This document shows, one piece after another, positions 24,901 through 37,518 of a stretch of 64,000 nt of DNA (position 1 is the first letter of the stretch; every line of letters starts with the position of its first letter). The position numbers were made by a program, and so were the translations under genes. The DNA lies in NCBI GenBank assembly GCA_964247055.1, contig OZ176054.1, positions 1,302,001 through 1,366,000 on the forward strand, written 5' to 3'. Source of the DNA: Paragordius varius. Taxonomy: Eukaryota; Nematomorpha. The notes below the pieces were generated by a model, which searched no databases, was not told where the DNA came from, and worked only from the letters and a program-made list of their open reading frames with translations.

Positions 24901-26168
24901 TGGAAGCCTTATCTCATATTCATTCCAAATATATTTTACATAGAGACATAAAATCTACCAATATCATGATTGATTCCAATGGTACAGTCAAACTCCGTAA
25001 TATATTTAATTAATTGAAAATATATACAACTCTAACCACGACCCCTGGGCCGCATGCGACTCTTAAAATGCTTCTTTGTTACCCTGAACCATATATTAAA
25101 TTTTTTGATATACTTTTTTTAAGTATTAGTATCTGCAGATGCGTCAAGCAGCCATAAAATTTTTATCGGTATTATATGGCGCGTGACCCTTCAAAAATAA
25201 TATTTTTTGCGCACCTTAAATTTTTTGGTGAACACCACTGATATTATAAAAGGCTTAACAAAAATTTGAATATTATAAAATATGCATTTAACTATGATTC
25301 CATAGCAATGTATTATTAACAATGGAACTAAATTTTTTTTATTGTCCACAACAAAAAAATAATTATATAGAAGAATTTACACAATTTTGTTAAATAATAG
25401 TTGATTTTGGACTGGCAAAATTGAGCTACCATCCCTCTGCCAAGATAGTCGGCACACCTTGCTACTTGGCAGAGGAGACCCTTTTTAAGGGTATACAGGA
25501 TCGGAAATCGGATATTTGGGCCCTGGGCATCGTTTGTATTGAGATGGTAGATGGAGAGTTACCCTATGCACATCTCCATCCCAGCCAGGTAATTTTATCA
25601 ATTTTTTTCATAGAGCTGAATTGTAATACAATATGCATTTTAATGGTTGCTTATTTCACACTCTAGTTGGGCAATTTGCAACTCAGTAATGTATGGAAAA
25701 AGGAAAGCAAAAAAAATTATTTATCAACATTTTATTGTTTTTTCAATACACCACTGTTTTGCAAATTCCCCAACTATGCGTGAAATAAGCATCCATTAAA
25801 ATTCATACTGTATCTATGGTTTTTACGGCATAATAAAACATAAAATTAAAATTAGATCATGCATAAGATGATGACTCAAGGCAAACCATTCTGCAACAAG
25901 AGGTGCAGCATTTCCTTTTCAGAATTCATTAACGTCTGCCTGGAGGACCCTCCACTACGTCCACCAGCCTCTGATCTTCTGAAAGTATGTTAATTTTTTA
26001 CATAATCAAACGAAATCTTTTTATGCAATTAAACTCATTTTATATTTGCAATTATTTTTTTAGCATCCTTTTCTCGATTTGGCCGCCTCAAGGGCGTGGC
26101 TCAGCTATATTGTCGCAACAAACAAAGTAAACATATATGGTGATTTTTTACAAAAATATATTAAATAA
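21946..26168 (+). CDS. PAK/STE20-like Ser/Thr protein kinase, copy 1 (13 exons)
   Basis: Predicted 428-residue kinase. Exons: 21,946-22,111; 22,193-22,282; 22,645-22,677; 22,832-22,894; 23,010-23,057; 23,122-23,159; 23,264-23,316; 23,388-23,571; 23,657-23,746; 24,897-24,996; 25,401-25,588; 25,856-25,984; 26,064-26,168 (the last read through to TAA). All GT-AG, and phases agree at every joint. N-terminus [16 protein letters not shown] plus [12 protein letters not shown] and FRKKRRPPP: a Cys cluster with basic patches, which suggests palmitoylation and acidic-lipid binding. Kinase domain from about residue 155: glycine loop LGKGGFGTV (161-169), Lys183 in VALK, helix-C Glu199, HRDIKSTN (270-277), DFG (290-292), AEE for APE (312-314), DIWALGI. 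HPFLDLA near the end matches the PAK C-terminus. No CRIB domain was seen. Probably active. The group assignment is from motif likeness. Confidence 0.88.
25627..25812. mobile_element. MITE (Tc1/mariner-like) in kinase 1 intron 11
   Basis: 182-bp element at 25,629-25,810 flanked by TA on both sides. The ends are inverted repeats of about 50 bp: CAATATGCATTTTAATGG at the left, and the complement of CAGTATGAATTTTAATGG at the right, continuing through TTGCTTATTTCA and AGTTGGG. It has no coding capacity. TA duplication and terminal repeats fit a non-autonomous Tc1/mariner-type element. Kinase 2 lacks it in the same intron, so it arrived after the two genes separated or was lost there. Confidence 0.75.
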
Positions 26169-26685
26169 TTAATGTTTTTATTTATATATACAAAATCAAG
26201 CAAAAAGAAGCGTATAAAATATAATGCTGACCAAATTATTTAGCAACTGCTAAAAATGACCATTATCATTTTGCATAAATATCGGCCTTGATTAGCTTGC
26301 ACATTGCATTTATAGAACTAATGGCTAAAGTATACATATTTCGTTGCCTTTTAAATATAACCAACAAAAAGTCGTTTACTAAAAAAATTATTGCTGTATA
26401 ATATAATGTGAGAAGAAAATTCACTAATGCACCAATTTAACCCAAAATTAAATTATCATTATAGAGAGGCTCTCATATTTATTTCATTTTTGTTATGCAT
26501 GTTAAACGAATTTTTTTTGAATCAACATACCATTTGTTTTGTTTTGCCATTTTTTATTCAAATTCAAACATTGCTATTCCGAACCAAATCCTTATTGAGC
26601 TTTCAGAATCCGAAAAAAATGATAAGCTCTATAAGATAATATACAGTTTAAATTTCTTTTTTTCCTTTTTTATTAAAGGGTAAAA
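26169..26685. other. Kinase 1 downstream AT-rich region
   Basis: No gene seen. T-rich and A-rich sequence between the kinase stop and the SINE; no clear counterpart of this exact stretch was noticed downstream of kinase 2. Confidence 0.35.
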
Positions 26686-26687
26686 AT

Positions 26688-26820
26688 TGTATTCGGACAT
26701 TTAAAGGCCACACTCGCCTTCACAGGGCTGACAGTGATGATTTCGTAGTTTGGGGGTTTGAACTCTAGCACGCACTGTAAGATTCTGGCGCCCTACCTAC
26801 TATACCGTCACGCCTCCTCT
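26688..26820 (-). mobile_element. tRNA-derived SINE
   Basis: On the minus strand the sequence starts GGAGGCGTGACGGTATAGTA and continues GGTAGGGCGCC (A-box region, about 26,790-26,810), then GAGTTCAAACCCC (B-box, about 26,750-26,766) at tRNA-like spacing. A non-tRNA body follows (CACTGTCAGCCCTGTGAAGG) and ends at an A/T-rich tail. Far more GC-rich than its surroundings. The tRNA fold is imperfect and a body is attached, so it is a SINE and not a tRNA gene. Confidence 0.7.
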
Positions 26821-26989
26821 ACATTAGAAAAAAGAATGCGAATAAACAATATATTAAACAGCTGTCTTGATTATTTTTACTATTTAATGCTTGATGTTTT
26901 ATTTTTATAGGGTAAACTTTAATATAAAATATAATCATAAAATCCGGATATACAATATATGAACCAACTTGTGTATGACCAACTTTAAA

Positions 26990-27092
26990 GGTTTATGGAC
27001 AATCTGGGATAATGTATGTAGTCCTTTAAAAAATAAAATAATTTATGGACAATCTGGGAGTAGTCCTTTAAAAAATAAAATAAAGTATGTAT
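26990..27092 (+). repeat. Short tandem duplication (~50-bp unit, 2 copies)
   Basis: The unit tttatggacaatctggga ... tagtcctttaaaaaataaaa occurs twice in succession; the first copy carries a few extra bases in the middle. Confidence 0.7.
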
Positions 27093-27445
27093 GAACTTGA
27101 ATTTTTTCATATATTAGAAACAATAAATCAAGGAACACACTAATAGCTATAATCGACAACAATTACAATAAAGTTATGATCAAATCTTGATACAATCTAA
27201 AACCTTAAGGGTTAGAGAAATGAATAAACTTTGCTAATATCAAAAAGTTAAAATATGCAATCATTAGTGTTGGTTTAGCTATAAAACACCAGCTGTGCTT
27301 ATTTGATACAGATCCCATTTTGATTATCATACAGCAAATGACAAACACACCTGGCTGATTTTGACAAAACTAGCCTCTTTTCTTTGATCATCAATTATTA
27401 TATTAAATTTTGTGTCTGAAAAAATAACATTTGCGGCACTCTTTA
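27093..27445. repeat. Unit boundary, conserved tail of segmental duplication
   Basis: The stretch from catatattagaaacaataaa through tttgtgtctgaaa and atttgcggcactc is shared with 51,947-52,295, in both cases just before an A block. It marks the downstream end of one duplicated unit. No gene. Confidence 0.65.
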
Positions 27446-30400
27446 CTATCACTAGAAAAGGTGTATGTTTGGACTAGAAGCTTATGTATGCTCTATCGAT
27501 TAAACATCAAACAAGGATTCGGAATATTGAAAGTTATGATTTCATGGGAAGGAGTGTGACATAAAACGCATAATTTATTCCATACATCATTCAAAAAACC
27601 TGGATAGGCTAGAAGACTAACAGTAAAATAATGTTCCGTCTCACATGGCATTCAAGTTTTATCAGAGCAGGAGCCAAATATGTAGATGCCCATTTGATTA
27701 CCTTTAATTGCATGTCCAAATCATTTTCCAAATAAAATATAAATTTCCAACTATTATTTTTATTTAGATGATTTTAATTTTTCGTTACCCTATTTCAAAC
27801 TCAATAATAGAAAATTCTGATGAAATTTATATATGCCGTTACATTATTTAAAGTGCTCTTGGTAAGAGGCATATAAATAATTTAAGTAAAAAAACACTTT
27901 TGTTTTCACTATATCAAAAAATTGTAAATCGTTTATCTTTATTTCTTGTAATCAGTCATTGAGCCTTATTATAAAGTATCATATGTTTAAAAAACGAAAT
28001 GCTTCCTTCTAACTATTAATAACATTTATAGAAATTAAAAGCTAGTTTGTCCATTGAATTTTATATTTTGGAGTATTCTACGGTTGTTGTCGCCATGTTT
28101 ATAATATAAGCTAAATTAGTATGCTATTATAATTCAAAATATTGTATTTTATTGTATTTAAATAATCGTTTTAATAAAATCCATTTGAGCTTTCCCTTAG
28201 AATATTTGGGGATTTTTTTACATGACAACTATATATTAAAAAAAAATTAATCAATAAATCGATGTAAAAAACCTGGTAAATTTTATGGAAAAAGTTTTCA
28301 CCTATTACCTCGTTTCCAACATACTTCATAATAGGTTATACGTTTCAAAAAATTTGTTAATAAACGTGCTAAACATTATTTGAATGGTTTTATTATATAA
28401 TGTCCAAATAATTTTACTAAAATTTAAGAGCTTATCTACGAATACTCCCGTATATTAATGCACCAAACCAAGCAAAGAAAACACGCTCTACGATGATATT
28501 TTTAATAAGGGTGGAAATGGTTTTCAGTCAACTATAATTTAAAACAATTTCTGTAAACTCGCCAAGTTTTTCCGCTCAGGTAAAATTAGGGTCATGACAT
28601 TTTGTTTAAACGAGTTTTTGAATTCTAAATGATGAATAAATAAGTTAACTAAGTCAAGGTTTAAAAATCACGTGCAAAACAATGAATAACCACCATTAAC
28701 AATTAAAATTCATTCTTGAAATTTTTTAAAATTTCCTCGAACACGAATCATACTTAAGGTAATTTTAAGAAATCATATAAAATATATTTTTGGAATATTT
28801 CAATTGTTATGCTTTATTAATTTTTATGCGTCCTCTTTATCTGTTCAAGAATGCATTTTGATTCGTGATATATCATTCAAAATAGTAGTGAAAACTTAAT
28901 GCATGTTAATATGTTTTACATTTACATCAATAATTAACAATGGACATAGGAAACAAACCCATGAAACAAAAGCCTGATCCTCATTAAATATATTTAACTA
29001 ATCGATGTAAATAGCTCAAACTTTGTGTACAATGATTTAAAAAATATAAAACAAAAAAGTTTTTTTTAAACCAAAAGCTTTTTAATTTATTTTTTTTACT
29101 CATAAATCATAATTATATTAAAATAATTTATATTATTTTTAAATTAGTTTTTTACAATATTTTGAGTTTATTCTGACTATTAAGAGCCATTACATCACAT
29201 TGATTTAAATGACTTACTACCATTTGAAGATTCAATCTTTTGCACTATCTAAAAAATTTTGAGTTTAAAGTTGAATTGGGGCCAAAAAATTTCGATAAAC
29301 ACCAAGAAAAAATTTTGGGTATTAGACCATTTTTTTATACTATTTATGTCCTTCAATGTAATAAATTAAAATGGCACTTAATAGTCAAAGTTGTCTATAT
29401 TTATCGAACTGGCCACTTATTTTATTAATGTTACAACCCGTTGTTTGAAAATAAATAGAATATTTGATTCTATACCATCTTTACACAATTTTGACCAAGT
29501 AATGTTAATTTCAATTTTGGAAAGACATCTGATGTGTGATATTGTCATAAAATTATAAAAATATTATACCGACGCCCATAAATATGTGTCTCAAAAAGAA
29601 TTTATCTGGCTATATGTGATTGTCATACACCTCAGGTGCAAATGTAACACTTTTGTTCATATTCGAATTCATGGCGCAAGTAATGTAACTATAAAATAAT
29701 AGTTTGTTTCCCAAAATACTGTAATAAAGTATCCCTATAATATTAACAAATATTGTTGTCCGGAAAGTGTAAAATCCACAACCAGCTTAAGTAATAATTA
29801 TATTATTAATTTTTGAAAAAAAATCAAGTTAATATTAAATTTTTTTATTTTATATAAGAACTATATATTGAGACCATTATTCAAAATAACTTTACAGGGT
29901 GGTAGTAGAACTATAGCTAATCCATATTTGTACTTTAAGTTCGAATTGGGTCTATACAACCCACACAAAGTTTAAGTTGATATTAAACTAAAACTGTTTA
30001 AATTTAAGCTTCTATTCTAATTAAAATTTTATATAAATAAGCCAAATTCATAAAGTTTAGATTTAAAATAAGTTTCATATCAAACTAGTTCGATGCTATT
30101 TTTATTTTAGAACATTATATTGAAACATGTATATTTGACTTTAAAATAAATCTATTTTTTTAATTCACAAACATTGATCAAAAGAGAAAAAATAGTTTTT
30201 TCATTACTTTATTTAGTCATTGGACATGTATTGGCTAAATTGTTATGTAGTTCTACGAAATGAGTAATATGAAGTATTTTCTAAATTTTTTTATAATTTG
30301 ATTCATCAATGTTATACTCGTACAAACTTTTCCTATGGTTTCGATTTGTGCCATATTCTTAGAAATATTTAAACAGGCTTGGGATCCCCAAAGACCCAAT

Positions 30401-30615
30401 TTGAGTCGGAAGACTGATATTCAGCTATGCTTGAAATTTTAAGAGAATTTACATGGCTGGTTATTTCTTTGTTCATTTTAATGTTTTTATACGCTAAAAG
30501 CGATATCTATATTACATGATAAAATCAGTTACCCTATTAACAGCGCTAAGAATTTATTAATGATTTTGCTCGTTGCCAATTTTAGCTAATTTTGGGAATA
30601 ATTGATAGTTTAGTC
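27446..30615. repeat. A block copy 2
   Basis: Near-identical to 1-3,175, including the same low-complexity runs and order, with small indels. Non-coding; the short frame seen open in copy 3 is closed here. Confidence 0.8.
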
Positions 30616-33410
30616 TAACTTCTTCTCGATTATGGGGATAATAATAATAATTACATTATATGATTCCCTCTTTCGAGCAGTCACACGTAAGCTATTTCGC
30701 CATCTGTCTATGGCGTCATCGTGTTTTAGGTTCAGTTTTGCCATGTCCCTCTTAATTGTTTCTATCCATCGCGTTTTAGGTCGCCCTCTTCCCCTCTTAC
30801 CTTTCACAATATAATAATCAATCTTTTTACCAATGTAATTATTATCTCTTCTTTCTACATGTCCAAACCATCTTAGACGATTTACCATAATCTTGCGTTA
30901 CTGGTTTAATTTTCGTACCTCCAATTATGTAGACATTTCTCTTGTCATTCCTCATTACACCGCACATTAATCTAAGCATTCTCATTGCAGTAACCTCAAC
31001 ACGCTCTGTTCTGATTTCTTTATTGCCCATGTCTGTGAGTTGTACATCATTGTTGGCTATATAACAGCACTGTTAATCTTACCCCTGACTTTTAGGCCAA
31101 TATTTTTATTGCACAATACATTTGAGAACTTTTTATAATTTGCCCAACTATTTCGAATTCTTAAATTTATATCAGTTAAAGAACCATCTGTTGCTAAAAT
31201 CGCTCCTAATGCATTCCTCCAGACTTTTTAATACCCACCCTTCTAAATGCAATTCTCGTTTTTTCCCACCGAAATTTATAAGTTCCGTTTTCTTTTTATT
31301 AACTTTTAAACCGCATCGTAGTAACATATCCCATTTACCCACCAATCCTTGAAATTCATGCAACTCGTCTGACAGCACTATTAGGTCGTCTGCATAAAAA
31401 ATACCAGTATCCATGTTGCCCCATTTTTAAAATTTACTCCATGCATACTATAAGTAGTAACGGACCGATTTTTGACCCCTGATAGGCGGTTTGACTTATT
31501 TCGATAGGATGTGAAACTTCCTGGTATGTTTTAACTTTGGTATGGTGTGACTCGTACATGCTTTTTAGAATTTTATGTAACTTTCAGGAACATTTTTTTG
31601 CCTTAAGCACCACCATATTCTATTCCGTGGTATTCTGTCAAACGCCTTTTCAATACAATTAAAATACCATGCAACTATATGCTTTTCAATTATACTTCTT
31701 ACTGCGTGAATCGGATCAATGGTGGATTTTCCTGGAATAAAACCAAATTGATTACCCTCTATACTAACCATTTTTCTCATTCGTTTCTCTAGTACTTTCT
31801 CAAATAACTTCATTGTATGCCACATCAAACTTATCCCTCTGTAATTATTGCAATCGCTAACACCTTTATCTTTAATAATAAGAAAAGTGCAACCCTTCTT
31901 CCATTCGGTTGGTATCATACCTGTAGTAACTACATTATTAAAAATATCCCTCAAAAATTCAATACCTTTCTCTGAAATTATTTTCAAACAGTATATAATA
32001 ATATGGTCTGGACCTGCAGCGTTATTTATAGACATCTCTTCTAAACCAGCCTGGATTTCTTCTTTTGTTATACTTTCAATATACGCAGATGTATAATCTG
32101 GTGTTTAGGGTTGTCACTGACGCCCAATTCAAGGTCCTCCCCCTTTTCAATGTTTTCGCTTCCTCAACGAGTTATTTTCCCTTTTTATCTTCAATAGCGG
32201 TCGCGTAGAGGGCAGTCCAGCTTTCGTCTGTGTCTTAGTCGAACAATTATATAAACTTTGTTTAGACCTAGCTTACTCTTTAACTCCTCATATAATGATG
32301 CCGTCTTTTCCTTTTTCACCAATCTTACAAGCCTTTAAAGCTCCTTATTAATCCTTTTACATTTTTCCTTGTCTTCCGCATGGTGGGTTAACCTCCACAT
32401 TTTAAAAGCTTTACTTTTCTCTCGCGATTTCAGAATTATTTTTTCGTCTTTCAGCCATGCCTCTCTATAAACCTGATTTTTACCACCTTTCATTCCACAC
32501 ACCTTAACTCCCGCCTCTCTATTGCCACATGAGATTAAACACTTCCGAATCGCGGTTCCTGTCTAGCATGCCTACCGTTTCTACAAATCGTTCTTTACTG
32601 TTTCTTAAGGAATCAAATTTAATCACCTTCGGCGCTATAAACTTATATTTTTTAACTATTATCTGTCATATATTTACACAAAAAATATATTATGTTGTGT
32701 GCTTATCTGCAAGTTAGGTGTGACTTTGCAGTCCACAACAAACTTAAAAACTCCTGCGGTACCAGAATATAATCGATTTGTGACTTCTTATTTCTACTTT
32801 CGTTGGTAGTTAAATAGCTATCCCTTTTAGTAAAAAAGGTGTTTGTTATAGCTAAGTTATAAAATTGAGCAAATTTTAATAAACTAGACCCTTTTTCATT
32901 TATAACCCCGTAACCTTTTCCGCTGTCCTATTTTGTCCCACATGGCCATTGAAATCACCACAAAATATTATTTCTCTGTCTTTCGTTAATGAAGTCTTTC
33001 TGTGTCTAGCAAATTAATTTATCCTTTTCAGGTTTAGTTAACCCTATCTGAAACGCTTTGTAAAAACCCTCTTATTTAACAGGTCGACACTTATAACTCT
33101 ACTGTCAGCACGTCTAACATCAATTACTTGAGTGGCAAATCATGGACACACTATTATGGTGACCCCAGTTATAACCTGAATAAAACATTTTATAGTTACC
33201 ATCTAATGTTTTAGTGCTGTTTCCACGGTATCTGTCCTGAATGCACAAAAAATTACCTTTTTACCCTCATAGTTTCAACTAAATCATATAACTTACTTCT
33301 TAACTCAACATTTATACTGGCAAAACACACTCTGCAACCTTCCGTATCTCTACTGGCCCCTACCTCCGTGTAGCGATTGGCCAGGTCTGGCCTGGACGCC
33401 TTACAAAAAA
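30616..33410 (-). mobile_element. Degenerate APE-type LINE (RTE-like), A block copy 2
   Basis: Same insertion as 3,176-5,950. The reverse transcriptase stretch at 32,035-31,565 is the longest open piece (KGVSDCNNYRGISLMWHTM, NQFGFIPGKSTIDPIHAVR, IEKAFDRIPRNRIWWCLRQ). It is followed by YADD in FYADDLIVLSDE (31,414-31,172) and the C-terminal RLRWFGHVERR piece (30,888-30,610). The endonuclease region upstream includes ELRSKLYDLVETMRVK near 33,270. Stops and shifts are present. Because it is better preserved than copies 1 and 3 it is the best source for classifying the family. Confidence 0.83.
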
Positions 33411-33703
33411 ACCTATAAAAATCAAAAATACAATTAATAAGAATAATTATAATGGATAAAATAAACACTAAAACACATACTAACTAATATTTAAATGTAA
33501 CCAAAAAATGAAACCAAAAATTAAACCAAAATAAAATAGATAAATTAATATATCAATAAATAAAAATAAAAAATTACTCATTTATGATATTTTTATTCTA
33601 TGCGTAAAATGATTTTATTTTTTTATTGAAAATACCCAAATTAATTATAATTGACCTCAAAAAATCATGAAGCAAGGGCCTGGTAAAGTGGATTCTAAAC
33701 ATA

Positions 33704-35167
33704 TCATATCTTAGGTTTTATTGTAACAATTTCTCTTAAATTTGGCGAGTCCATTAAATCTATAAAAGGATGTTAGACGTACCTTTTTGAATAATTATTG
33801 CATCAACGCTTTTCTGCTCATTCTAAATATGCCTCAAATAATAAATGTAATCTGTGGAGTTATTATTAGCTTATTGTTAACTATGTATATTTAGGCTAAT
33901 TCCAATCTTTTTAATCTATTGATCAATGATAAAAATTAAAAATTTCGCAACAAAATTGATTATACCTGGATGGATATTGGTGTAGGATGGTTCTCCATCA
34001 ACCATCTCAATGCAAATGATGCGCAGGGTTTTTGCAGGCTCAAAATAATCACCAGCTCCCTCTTGCGGATAAAAAGTACTGTGGTAAACATATAAAAAAA
34101 GAAAATATTTTCTATAATCTACAGTTAAGGGGTTTATAGTGTCGCTTCATTTATTTAATATTAAACTATTTTACCATAATAGTGAAATGGATAATATCGA
34201 ATTATTTAAATTATACTTGAATATTATTAATAAAACCACCCCAGTTTGTTTTATATTTTATTAATATATTTTTTTAATTACCTGATTCATCTATGGGTTG
34301 TTCTTGCTTTGCATCAAGAAATGCGTAACGTAAATTAACATGTAATAAACATCACTTTTTTAAGATTATTTGCCTAAACTATATTAAGGCTATTTTAACA
34401 GATCCTTTAAAATGAATAAAATAAAAAATGCGATTTAAATGAAGTATTTGGTATTGGGTAAATATCTTGTAGGCACAAAAACCGCCATTGTCTTTCTATA
34501 TGAGTGAAAAACTTATACCCAATTAATCTCTAAGTTAAGACTTTTGAGAAAAGATACACCATTTATTCTAAAGTTTTCTTAATTTTTTAAGAATATTTCT
34601 TTATATAATATTTATTGGTTGTGTGTACTTTGTACAAGCATATTTAACACAATTAAACCATTATGGTTATGATGCAAATCTAAATCAAAAATAAAATTCT
34701 TAAAAGCGATGTTTTATAAAAATGGTTTTCTTTTGACATATTACCCATGTTTACAACTAATTTACATGTTTAAACAGCAAAATTTACCAATACCGTAACA
34801 GAAAATGTTTTTTATCTATTTTATAGGTTTATTACCTGGACCGGGACGACGCTTTTTACGGAACACTTTTCTCAAGGTTGCTAACCAGCTCTTCCCATGC
34901 TCCCCGTCAACCTCGCCATCTAAACAATAATTAATCAGCATTAGGATGAATTAAACTTGCACACTTAAAAACAAGCAAGAAATATTTAAAGAATCTTACC
35001 CGGAGGATCCACTCTCCTCTTCCGGAAGAACCCCCACCGTTTCTTCCACTGGGGACAACAGGCCCGATTCCTCCTCTAATCAGCTGTTGTCCCCTCATCA
35101 CTATGATTCCTCCCAATCACTCTTTCTGCTTCTCCTTCAACACGAAAACTACCACAACAACAACACA
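33704..35167 (-). pseudogene. Kinase-family fragment P2-minus with exon 4/11 fusion
   Basis: Minus-strand copy. Exon 1 is at 35,000-35,167 (an in-frame TAG and no start). Exon 2 is at 34,836-34,919 and in frame (DGEVDGEHGKSWLATLRKVF). Exon 3 is at 34,282-34,314 with its acceptor changed to TG. Next is a composite exon at about 33,969-34,090 in which exon 4 (DYFEPAKT) runs straight into exon 11 ([13 protein letters not shown] ... IHPG) without an intron. An exon 13-like end at 33,772-33,704 reads HPFIDLMDSPNLREIV ... stop. The catalytic core (exons 5-10) is gone. The same structure recurs in P5-minus, so the fusion predates the unit duplication. Confidence 0.72.
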
Positions 35168-35169
35168 GC

Positions 35170-36920
35170 GTTAAATGTGATGAGGGGACGTCAGGGGATT
35201 CTGGAAAGAATCGTAAGGGCTGCTGTGCCAAGTGGAAGAAACGGTGGGGGTTCTTCCTGGAAGAGGAGAGTAGATCCTCCGGGTAAGATTCTTTAAATAT
35301 TTCTTGCTTGTTTTTAAGTGTGCAAGTTTAATTCATTCTAATGCTGATTAATTATTGTTTAGATGGCGAGGAGAATGTCGGGGGTGGCAAGAGCTGGCTG
35401 GGAACTTAAGAAAAGTGTTCCGTAAGAAGCGGCATCCCGGTCTATGTAATAAACCTATAAAATTAATTACAAACACATTGTCTATTACGGTATTGGTAAA
35501 TTTTGCTGTTCAAACATGTAAATTAGTCTTGTAAACATGAGTGTCAGAAAACCTTTCAAAACCCTTTTAAAAAATTTATCTTTGGTTTAGATTTGCTTCA
35601 TAACCATAATTTAATTAAATTGTACAAAGTTACCTTACACAACTAATAAATAGAATGCTAAGAAGAAATATTATTAAAAAATCAAGAAAACTTGTTGATA
35701 AATGGTTTATCATTCAAAAGTTTAGACTTAGAGATAAATTAGATTTTTATGTTTTTCATTCATATAGGAAAGGCGCGTTTGTACCTACATGATTTTTAGC
35801 TAATATCAAATAAATCAAATTAATCTCATTTTTTGTTTAATTCATCCCAACGTTATCTGTTATAAGATAATTTAGCTAAATTGTATTAAAAAAAGATAAT
35901 ATAAGTTTTGCATTGATGTTTATCACAAGTTTATTTACGTTACGCATTTCTAGATGCAAAGCAAGAACAACCCATAGATGAATCAGATAGTTATAAAATT
36001 ATATTAAGAATAAAATATATAACAAACTGGGGTGTTTTTATTAAAGGATATTTCTAACTTAACTAAATATATGAACACTTCGATTCAATTTGGGGTATCT
36101 AAATACCCAAGACTAAATTTGAATTCGGATTTTTTAAAAACTACTGAAAGAAACGGTCCCAATTTAAATTTATGCTTCTATCCTAATAAAAATTATATAG
36201 ATATGCCGAAATATCTAAATAAAATTTTCTTTTGAAAAAAAAGTTCTATGTCAAACTACTTTGACGCCATTTTCATTTTACAAAAATTTTGCAAAATATC
36301 GTCTTCATTTACTTTGAAGGGTAATATTAAAGCAATTTTTTTATTTAAATTACATCTAACATTGATAGAAATAGAAAAAGCGTTATTCCGTTGTATTTTT
36401 CAATTTTACCATTCCACACATGTCACGTTGACGAAATTTCTACCTCTCGGTTTTTAGCCAATAGGTAATATTAAGTATTTTTAAATAAATTTTTTATATA
36501 TTTCAGTTTATTATTATATAAATGCAATATTTTGCTATGGTTTCGATTTCTTCCATATTTTTGAAACAATTTAATTATACAGGCCTGGAGTATTTAACTA
36601 CTCCATAAAAAAGGTTTGATATTAAATAAATTATGCCACACTATTTTTACCACTTCCTTGTAAGCTTTTAAAAAAATAATTTCTCTTTTATTTAGCTTAC
36701 TACAGTATACATATCCGCAAGAGGAGGGCGCTGGTGATTTTTTTGAGCCTGCAAAAACAAGTAGATTGTAATTATATTGTAATATTTTTTTTTGAAAATT
36801 ATTTCATATATCTAAACAAACAATTTTAAATAAATGAATTTTAGAGTATATTAATTTCATATGTAATAGTAAACAAGATATCGGTTAGCATAACTTCACC
36901 TCAGTTTAATTCCGCTAAAT
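35170..36920 (+). pseudogene. Kinase-family fragment P2-plus (exons 1-5)
   Basis: Plus-strand partner of P2-minus. Exon 1 (about 35,170-35,282) has a one-base gain in the basic stretch. Exon 2 (35,363-35,445) carries a shift producing TAA. Exon 3 (35,954-35,986) has GT changed to AT at its donor. Exon 4 (about 36,696-36,770) is shifted. The exon 5 remnant (36,890-36,920) joins directly to the minus-strand exon 2 of the next pair. Dead copy. Confidence 0.68.
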
Positions 36921-37394
36921 TTACGGAACGCTTTCTTCAAGCTTTCCAACCAGTTACTCCGACGCTCATCCTCACTCTCATCGCCATCTAAACATTAATT
37001 AATCAGCATTAAGATGAATTAAACTTGCATTAAAAGCAAGCAAGAAATTTAAAAGTCTTACCCGGCAGAACACCCACTTTTTTCTTTGGAAGAAACGCCA
37101 GCTTTTCTTTCACTTGGGACAACAGGCCTTCCGATTCCTCCTAGAATCACCTGTTGTCCCCTAATCACCATCATTCCTCCCAATCACTCTCTCCGCTTCC
37201 CCTTCAACACGACAACTACCACAACAACAACACAGCGTTCCCTCATATATGGAGGTTAATAAACAGCGTCTTAGCTTATGCTTATCATCATTATTTTCAA
37301 ACATAATTTTCGGAAACGTTACTTCAGTGTACTTTCCCACAAACCTATTGTGAGGTGAATGGAAAGCTAATCGATGATTACCTCCAAATCTCAA
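36920..37394 (-). pseudogene. Kinase-family fragment P3-minus with foreign N-terminal stretch
   Basis: Minus strand. Exon 2 is truncated (36,920-36,987; DGDESEDERRSNWLESLKKA, then cut). Exon 1 is at 37,062 to about 37,240 (TLCCCCGSCRVEGEAERV, then an in-frame stop). Upstream of TLCCCC the same frame continues through unrelated sequence (HRLAFHSPHNRFVGKY, FPKIMFENNDDKHKLR) to an ATG at 37,394. That added segment recurs at 39,490-39,655. I do not recognise it. Confidence 0.6.
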
Positions 37395-37518
37395 AAGTGT
37401 CTTTTGTAAAATTAATTATTCCAACATATAGGGATTGATTTTAATATTTAGAAACGGTAATTTGATGTTTCTAGAAATTTGAACTGGTGATTTGAAGCAT
37501 AAAAGTGTTTTTATGTTA

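Noticed and set aside
26750-26815. A functional tRNA gene
   Set aside because: Internal promoter boxes are present, but the cloverleaf is imperfect and a non-tRNA body with an A/T tail follows, so a SINE fits better.
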